From positions 1-64,000 of the forward strand of contig JAQWLJ010000011.1 in NCBI GenBank assembly GCA_029247365.1: a DNA stretch of 64,000 nt, given 5' to 3'. This stretch comes from Acidimicrobiales bacterium (GTDB lineage Bacteria; Actinomycetota; Acidimicrobiia; Acidimicrobiales; Aldehydirespiratoraceae). The translations under genes were made by a program, and so were the position numbers. Below the pieces are notes generated by a model. The model ran no database searches. It saw nothing but the letters and a program-made list of their open reading frames with translations, and had not been told where the DNA came from. This document shows, piece after piece, positions 59,929 to 64,000 of this stretch; position 1 is the stretch's first letter, and the number at the start of each line of letters is the position of its first letter.

Positions 59929-60834
59929 GTGCGCCACACCGACGAACACATCGAGCACTGGCTTCGCGAGGGAGCTGTCATCCTGCACGACTTCTTCACC
60001 GGCAAGGAGCTCGCGCCGGTCATCGACGACATGGAGGCGCTGTACGGCCACCTCCGACCGACCGACCCCGATGCACACCGCAAGTTCGACTCGACGACGG
60101 TGCGCGCCAAACAGTTCGAGCACACCCAGGACATGCCGTTTCCAGCCTCGCCCGCGGTCAACCTTCTCGGGCTGCACCCCGCCTTGATCGCGACGGCGCG
60201 CGCGGCACTCGGAACCGATGACGTTCGGCTCTACCAGAACCACACCTGGGCGAAGTTCACCGGCCAGACCGACTTCGATCAGCCTCACCACTGCGACTTC
60301 AAGAACCACACGCTCACGGCGCCCGGCGAGCAAGCGGTCGACCGAACGATCAACTTCATGATCTACCTAACCGATGTCACCGATGCCCACGGCGCTATCC
60401 ACTTCGTGCCGTTGTCATCGAGCGACCCGATCGTCGGCGACAACCGCATGAGCTTCGCCAGCAAGACCGACGGCACACTCGACCGGCTGAAGGAGGTCGA
60501 GCAGAGCGGTGCCGCCCCGGCGGGATCGGTCTTCGCCTACGGCATCGACGTCTACCACCGGGGCACAAACCTCACGGCGCCCGATGGTCACCGCTTCACA
60601 GTCACCGCGAGCTACAAAGCCGCCGGCAACGATCAGATCGGCTGGTCGGCGTGGCCTCGATGGTTCCGCGAACCCTGGGAGCTAGTCATGAACCACGCCA
60701 CGCCCGAACAGCTTGGCTGCCTCGGTGTTCCCGCACCGGGTGACCCATTCTGGACCGAACTGACGTTGCATCGAACCTCGGAACGCTGGCCCAAGATGGA
60801 CCTCACTTCCTACAGCGCAGCGATCAATTCGTAA
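59929..60834 (+). CDS. PhyH-family dioxygenase 3
   Basis: 301 residues. H121-x-D123 (QPHHCDFKNH) and a later histidine in GIDVYHRGTN form the iron triad. It starts MRHTDEHIEHWLREGAVILH (GTG read as Met). Together with the hydroxylase and FAH genes it belongs to a second oxidation cluster. It is clearly distinct in sequence from the PhyH proteins at 27220 and 28891. Confidence 0.85.
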   Translation: MRHTDEHIEHWLREGAVILHDFFTGKELAPVIDDMEALYGHLRPTDPDAHRKFDSTTVRAKQFEHTQDMPFPASPAVNLLGLHPALIATARAALGTDDVRLYQNHTWAKFTGQTDFDQPHHCDFKNHTLTAPGEQAVDRTINFMIYLTDVTDAHGAIHFVPLSSSDPIVGDNRMSFASKTDGTLDRLKEVEQSGAAPAGSVFAYGIDVYHRGTNLTAPDGHRFTVTASYKAAGNDQIGWSAWPRWFREPWELVMNHATPEQLGCLGVPAPGDPFWTELTLHRTSERWPKMDLTSYSAAINS

Positions 60835-60864
60835 CCAGCAGGGGCTCTGGTTTCCTCACGAACT

Positions 60865-60885
60865 CTGACGGCGTCTGCCGATCAG
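60865..60885 (+). terminator. Imperfect hairpin after the third PhyH gene
   Basis: CTGACGGC (60865-60872) pairs with GCCG-A-TCAG (60877-60885), with one bulged A. It is 31 bases beyond the stop codon and has no T-run. Confidence 0.3.
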
Positions 60886-60941
60886 GCTGCGCTGGGCATC
60901 AGCGGCGTTGCACCGGGGTAATCCGACGCACCGTCACAACC

Positions 60942-60947
60942 TACGCT
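60942..60947 (+). promoter_or_regulatory. -10 box (TACGCT) of the enoyl-CoA hydratase gene, leaderless type
   Basis: TACGCT lies seven bases before the ATG at 60955. Confidence 0.45.
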
Positions 60948-60954
60948 TATCACC

Positions 60955-61746
60955 ATGACCGAGCCGCTGCTGTTCACCAAGCGCGACGACGGCGTTGCCA
61001 TCGTCTCAACCAATGACGATCCGCTGAACCGGATGACCCTTGCGTACATCGACATGTTGAGCGAGGTCGTGGAAGACATTGCAGCCGACCCGACGATCCG
61101 CGCGTTCGTCATCACTGCCGAAGGCGACACCAACTTTTCCGTCGGCATGAACCTCAAGCAGTTGCCCGAGGGTCTGAAGCGGGCTGGCAGTGTCGACGCG
61201 TTCTTCGACCAGCGACTCGACCTGATCAGCCGCATCGAGACGATGGGGAAGCCATCGGTCGCGACCCTCTTTGGCCACTGCCTCGGCGGCGGCATCGAAC
61301 TCCCCCTCGGCTGTACGTTTCGCCTTGCAGCCGAAGAAGGCGCCAACATCGGCCTTCCGGAGATGGACCTCGGATCGACGCCAGCCTGGGGCGGCAGTGC
61401 TCGCTTGGCCAAGACGGTCGGCCGTCACCATGCGCTCGACATGATCTTGCGAGCAAAGACGCTCACCGGGCCCGAGGCACTCGCGATCGGCCTGGTCAAC
61501 GAAGTCTGGCCCATGGCGGACTTGAAGAATCGCGCGATAGCGCTGGCTGTCGACCTTGCCACGCAGCCCCGCCTCGCCGTGAAAGGCATGCTCGATGCAC
61601 TCCACGATGCCGAGCACAAAACACTCGATGAGCTGCTCGCAGCAGAGCGAGCTGCGGTTCACTTGACCTCAGACACGCCCGACGCAAAGGAGGGCATGAT
61701 GGCGTTCCTCGAGAAACGCAAACCGGTTTTCAACCAGGACGTCTGA
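60955..61746 (+). CDS. Enoyl-CoA hydratase/isomerase family protein
   Basis: 263 residues of the crotonase fold. The two oxyanion-hole peptides are NFSVGMNLKQL (60-70) and GHCLGGGIELPLGC (107-120). The first catalytic glutamate is E136 in GLPEMDLGSTPAWGG; the second position is not a glutamate, so it may be an isomerase or hydrolase rather than a hydratase. The CoA substrate is unknown. Confidence 0.85.
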   Translation: MTEPLLFTKRDDGVAIVSTNDDPLNRMTLAYIDMLSEVVEDIAADPTIRAFVITAEGDTNFSVGMNLKQLPEGLKRAGSVDAFFDQRLDLISRIETMGKPSVATLFGHCLGGGIELPLGCTFRLAAEEGANIGLPEMDLGSTPAWGGSARLAKTVGRHHALDMILRAKTLTGPEALAIGLVNEVWPMADLKNRAIALAVDLATQPRLAVKGMLDALHDAEHKTLDELLAAERAAVHLTSDTPDAKEGMMAFLEKRKPVFNQDV

Positions 61747-61809
61747 GAGTGGCTTCGCCAACCGCCACAGCGACGCTGAACGGTCGGCTCTCGGTGTCGT
61801 TGACCCGAT

Positions 61810-62991
61810 CTACAGCGCCGCGCCGATGACGTCGGCTGCGGCGGCCACACCCGACTCACCGATCGGGGCCCCCATTGAGCGAAGCGCGGCTTCGATCGTG
61901 CCCAGCGTCCCGAGGATGGTCGGAGGGTTGGTGTGGCCCATGTGGCCGATGCGGAACATGCTCGCCGGATTGAGCAGCCCCTTGCCGATGGTCACGCCAG
62001 CACCGTCCTCGCAACGTCGAGCGAGTTCGATCGCGTCGATCGAACCGGTTCGCACGGTGGTAACGCAGTTGCCATAGGCCTCGGGGTCGGTGACCTGGAG
62101 GTCAATGCCGTGCGGCGTCGACCAGGCCCGGACCGCGGCCCGCACGGCGTCAGCCAGGACCGCGTGCCGAGCCCAAACCGCCTCGATCCCGCCTTCCTCG
62201 TCGATCATGTGGAGCGCTTCGCGCGCTGCGTAGATGTGCGAAACCGGCGGGGTGCCGGAGTAGTTCTGATAGATCGCCTCGGCGCCGATGCGCTTTTGCC
62301 AGTCGAAGTAACTGTTGCGGCGGTCGTTGCCGTTACCTCGTTCGACGGTGCGCTCGCTCGCCCACACGTACCCGAGGCCGGGAGGTGTCATCAGCCCCTT
62401 CTGCGATGCCGCGATCGTTACGTCGACCCCCCATTCGTCCATGCGGTACTCGTCGCACCCCATTGACGCGATGCAGTCGACCATCAATAGCGCCGACGAT
62501 CCAGCGGCATCGATCGCAGCGCGCACGGCCGCGACATCGTTTCGAACTGACGTCGCGGTGTCGACGTGGACCATGAGCACGGCGGCGTAGTAGTCGGCCG
62601 GCATCGACGTGAGCTTTTCCTGCACCGCCCCCACGTCGACGGGCGCTCGGTCTGACCCGGGGACGCTGTCGACCTTCACACCCGATATCTCCACCGCCTC
62701 GCCCCACGCGGTGGCAAACCGGCCCCCCTCGAGAACGAGGACAGTGTCGCCGGCATTGAACACGTTGCTCGTGGTCATCTCCCACGCGCTGTGGCCGTTG
62801 CCGATCGTGACGAAGAGGTGGCCGTCGGTCTTGGCGATCGGCTTCATGCCGTCGAGCAGCTCCTCGGAGACATCGAGCAACTCGCCCTCATAGATGTTGG
62901 GCATCGCTCTCCGAAAGGCAGCCAACACCCGCTCGGGCATGATTGAAGGACCCGGAATAGCGACCGTCTCTCGGCCGTGGCGCAACGACAT
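61810..62991 (-). CDS. Class V aminotransferase, serine/alanine-glyoxylate type
   Basis: 393 residues. The PLP lysine is K198 in IAASQKGLMTPPGLGYV, the cofactor aspartate D172 in LMVDCIASMG, and the N-terminus has AIPGPSIMPERVL, the PGP motif of the AGXT/SGAT family. The C-terminus RIGHMGHTNPPTILGTLGTI is typical of this group. It moves an amino group onto glyoxylate or a related 2-oxo acid. TAGCTT lies seven bases before the ATG. Confidence 0.88.
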   Translation of the reverse strand: MSLRHGRETVAIPGPSIMPERVLAAFRRAMPNIYEGELLDVSEELLDGMKPIAKTDGHLFVTIGNGHSAWEMTTSNVFNAGDTVLVLEGGRFATAWGEAVEISGVKVDSVPGSDRAPVDVGAVQEKLTSMPADYYAAVLMVHVDTATSVRNDVAAVRAAIDAAGSSALLMVDCIASMGCDEYRMDEWGVDVTIAASQKGLMTPPGLGYVWASERTVERGNGNDRRNSYFDWQKRIGAEAIYQNYSGTPPVSHIYAAREALHMIDEEGGIEAVWARHAVLADAVRAAVRAWSTPHGIDLQVTDPEAYGNCVTTVRTGSIDAIELARRCEDGAGVTIGKGLLNPASMFRIGHMGHTNPPTILGTLGTIEAALRSMGAPIGESGVAAAADVIGAAL

Positions 62992-62998
62992 CGCTCAG

Positions 62999-63004
62999 AA
63001 GCTA
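62999..63004 (-). promoter_or_regulatory. -10 box (TAGCTT) of the class V aminotransferase gene, leaderless type
   Basis: TAGCTT on the minus strand lies seven bases before the ATG at 62991; the divergent Lin0512 box at 63027 is 23 bp away. Confidence 0.45.
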
Positions 63005-63026
63005 GCCGCAGACCACTGGCCAGCGT

Positions 63027-63032
63027 CATACT
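63027..63032 (+). promoter_or_regulatory. -10 box (CATACT) of the Lin0512 gene, leaderless type
   Basis: CATACT lies seven bases before the ATG at 63040. Confidence 0.42.
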
Positions 63033-63039
63033 GGCCGCC

Positions 63040-63402
63040 ATGTCTGAGACGACGACAACTCGCTGGGTCACCGAGATGGGTATGGGGGTCGACATTCGCG
63101 GCCGCGACTACACGAAAGCCGCTCGCCGTGCAGTGTTCGATGCACTTCGTCACAGCTCGCTCAACCTGTTCAACGCAGCTGGGGTCCGACGCGACGACAT
63201 GCACGTCGATGTCGTGATCGGATGCGCCGAACCCGACCAGGTCAATGCCGCCGCAGTCGCTGAGGAGGTGCCTTACGGAGTGGTCACCGTGCGCGCTGAG
63301 AAGGGCGGGCTCGACGTCGCGCCCATCGATGACGATGGGACCGGGGGCGTCACGATCGCCAACGCAGCGATTCTCGTCAGTTTTCCAACCGACACTCGGT
63401 GA
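63040..63402 (+). CDS. Lin0512-family protein
   Basis: 120 residues of a conserved family of unknown function. The blocks TEMGMGVDIRGRDYTKAARR, AVFDALRHSSLN, MHVDVVIGCAEPDQVNAAAV and VPYGVVTVRAEKGGL follow the family. It is divergent from the glyoxylate-type aminotransferase. Homologues often neighbour amino-acid or amine catabolic genes; that is general knowledge and not proof of function. Confidence 0.8.
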   Translation: MSETTTTRWVTEMGMGVDIRGRDYTKAARRAVFDALRHSSLNLFNAAGVRRDDMHVDVVIGCAEPDQVNAAAVAEEVPYGVVTVRAEKGGLDVAPIDDDGTGGVTIANAAILVSFPTDTR

Positions 63403-63474
63403 GTGCGACGGCCCGGGACCGCTCGACCGCCCCGGCGACCGTGCCAGCTTGCTCGCTCGGACGAGGCCGACGGC

Positions 63475-64000
63475 TCAGCCCCGCCGCAGAAGGAAGTCGA
63501 GCAGCGGCGCCGAAACCAGATCGGGGCATTCGACCAGGATCGAGTGGCGGACCTCGGGAAGGATCACGAGCTCACTGTCGGGCAGCGTTGCGTGAATGAA
63601 CTCGTTGAGCCGAGGGCTGCAACCGGGATCGTTCTCACCGGTAAGGACGAGGCACGGCACCGTCACCTCATGCAGCCATGGCGCCATCTCGGTTTCGGCA
63701 TACACGTCGAACACCGACAAGAAGACCTCGGGCGGAGTCGTGTTCACCTGCTCGATGCGGTGGTCGATGATCAACGGGTTCGCAGCAGCGAACTCGTCGG
63801 TATACCAACGGTTGACCAGGGTGGCGAGGACGTCGTCGATCCCCTCCTCGCGCATGCGGGCGACGACGCCCTTCACCTTCGCGCTGTCGTCTTCGGTCCG
63901 CCCCGCTGCGGTCGAGAGCAGTCCCACGGTGAGAGTCCGGTCGGGGAACCGCTGTGCGTAGCGAGGGCCGATCATGCCGCCGAGGCTGTGCCCAATCACA
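63475..64000 (-). CDS. Alpha/beta hydrolase, 5' end outside the window
   Basis: The C-terminal 174 residues, open at the right window edge. The nucleophile elbow GHSLGGM is at the very start of the visible part. The acid in CLVLTGENDPGC and the histidine in LPEVRHSILVE complete the triad. The pattern resembles 3-oxoadipate enol-lactonase and related esterases, which would suit the aromatic-type catabolic neighbourhood. Confidence 0.82.
   Translation of the reverse strand, partial: VIGHSLGGMIGPRYAQRFPDRTLTVGLLSTAAGRTEDDSAKVKGVVARMREEGIDDVLATLVNRWYTDEFAAANPLIIDHRIEQVNTTPPEVFLSVFDVYAETEMAPWLHEVTVPCLVLTGENDPGCSPRLNEFIHATLPDSELVILPEVRHSILVECPDLVSAPLLDFLLRRG

Noticed and set aside
1-64000. CRISPR arrays, insertion sequences, prophage genes, rRNA
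   Set aside because: No direct-repeat arrays, transposase or integrase reading frames, phage structural genes or rRNA sequence were found on either strand.

Overview
The window is 64 kb of high-G+C bacterial chromosome. Codon and start usage (many GTG starts, few TTA codons) and marker genes (crgA, an F420-type DDN/nitroreductase-family protein, an actinobacterial polymerase A variant, overlapping gene starts) point to an actinobacterium. The load of dioxygenases, sterol-desaturase-like proteins and MFS/EamA carriers resembles marine Acidimicrobiia such as Ilumatobacter; that placement is inference. I saw no prophage, insertion sequence or CRISPR array.

Layout: 1-12 kb holds a regulator, tRNA-Ser, a Nudix hydrolase, trmL, a dimethylformamidase-like protein, a Thr/Ser dehydratase, aroQ, an NAD-salvage operon (pncB-pncA-membrane protein, each overlapping by four bases) and an ABC exporter. 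12-23 kb has an acyltransferase, a sulfatase, an alpha/beta hydrolase, three glutathione-transferase-like genes beside a decayed fourth, a sterol-desaturase-like gene behind a perfect 16-bp palindrome, an aldolase, and an AhpD-like gene interrupted by an in-frame TGA. 23-34 kb has a family A polymerase coupled to a class V aminotransferase, then a catabolic block (M24 hydrolase, two PhyH dioxygenases, an Asp/Glu racemase-like protein, an amidase, a TMADH-like flavoenzyme, an isocitrate-lyase-like protein). 34-51 kb mixes a second desaturase, an acyl-CoA dehydrogenase, an EctC-VOC fusion, a frameshifted phnA, tRNA-Lys, a dihydropyrimidinase, yqeC, envelope lipoproteins, crgA, dcd, tdk and tRNA-Gly. 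51-64 kb is a second catabolic block: a DadA-like flavoprotein, an F420-family protein, an overlapping TauD / reductive-dehalogenase-like / nitroreductase / OYE operon, VOC, cupin, FAH, an aromatic hydroxylase, PhyH, an enoyl-CoA hydratase, an aminotransferase and Lin0512.

The strongest discovery is at 22656-23126. An AhpD-family reading frame continues in one frame through a TGA placed exactly at the second cysteine of the family signature E-x11-C-x2-C-x3-H. A perfect 8-bp stem with a GGC loop begins 13 nt after the TGA, as expected of a bacterial SECIS, so this is very probably a selenoprotein (C58-P-T-Sec61). About 20 kb away lies yqeC, the accessory gene for selenium-dependent molybdenum hydroxylases, next to a dihydropyrimidinase. 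Together they suggest that the organism uses selenium both as selenocysteine and as a labile cofactor.

A second global pattern is promoter architecture. About 20 genes without a convincing ribosome-binding site have a TANNNT-type -10 box six to eight bases before the start codon, which predicts leaderless mRNAs and was used here to choose several starts.
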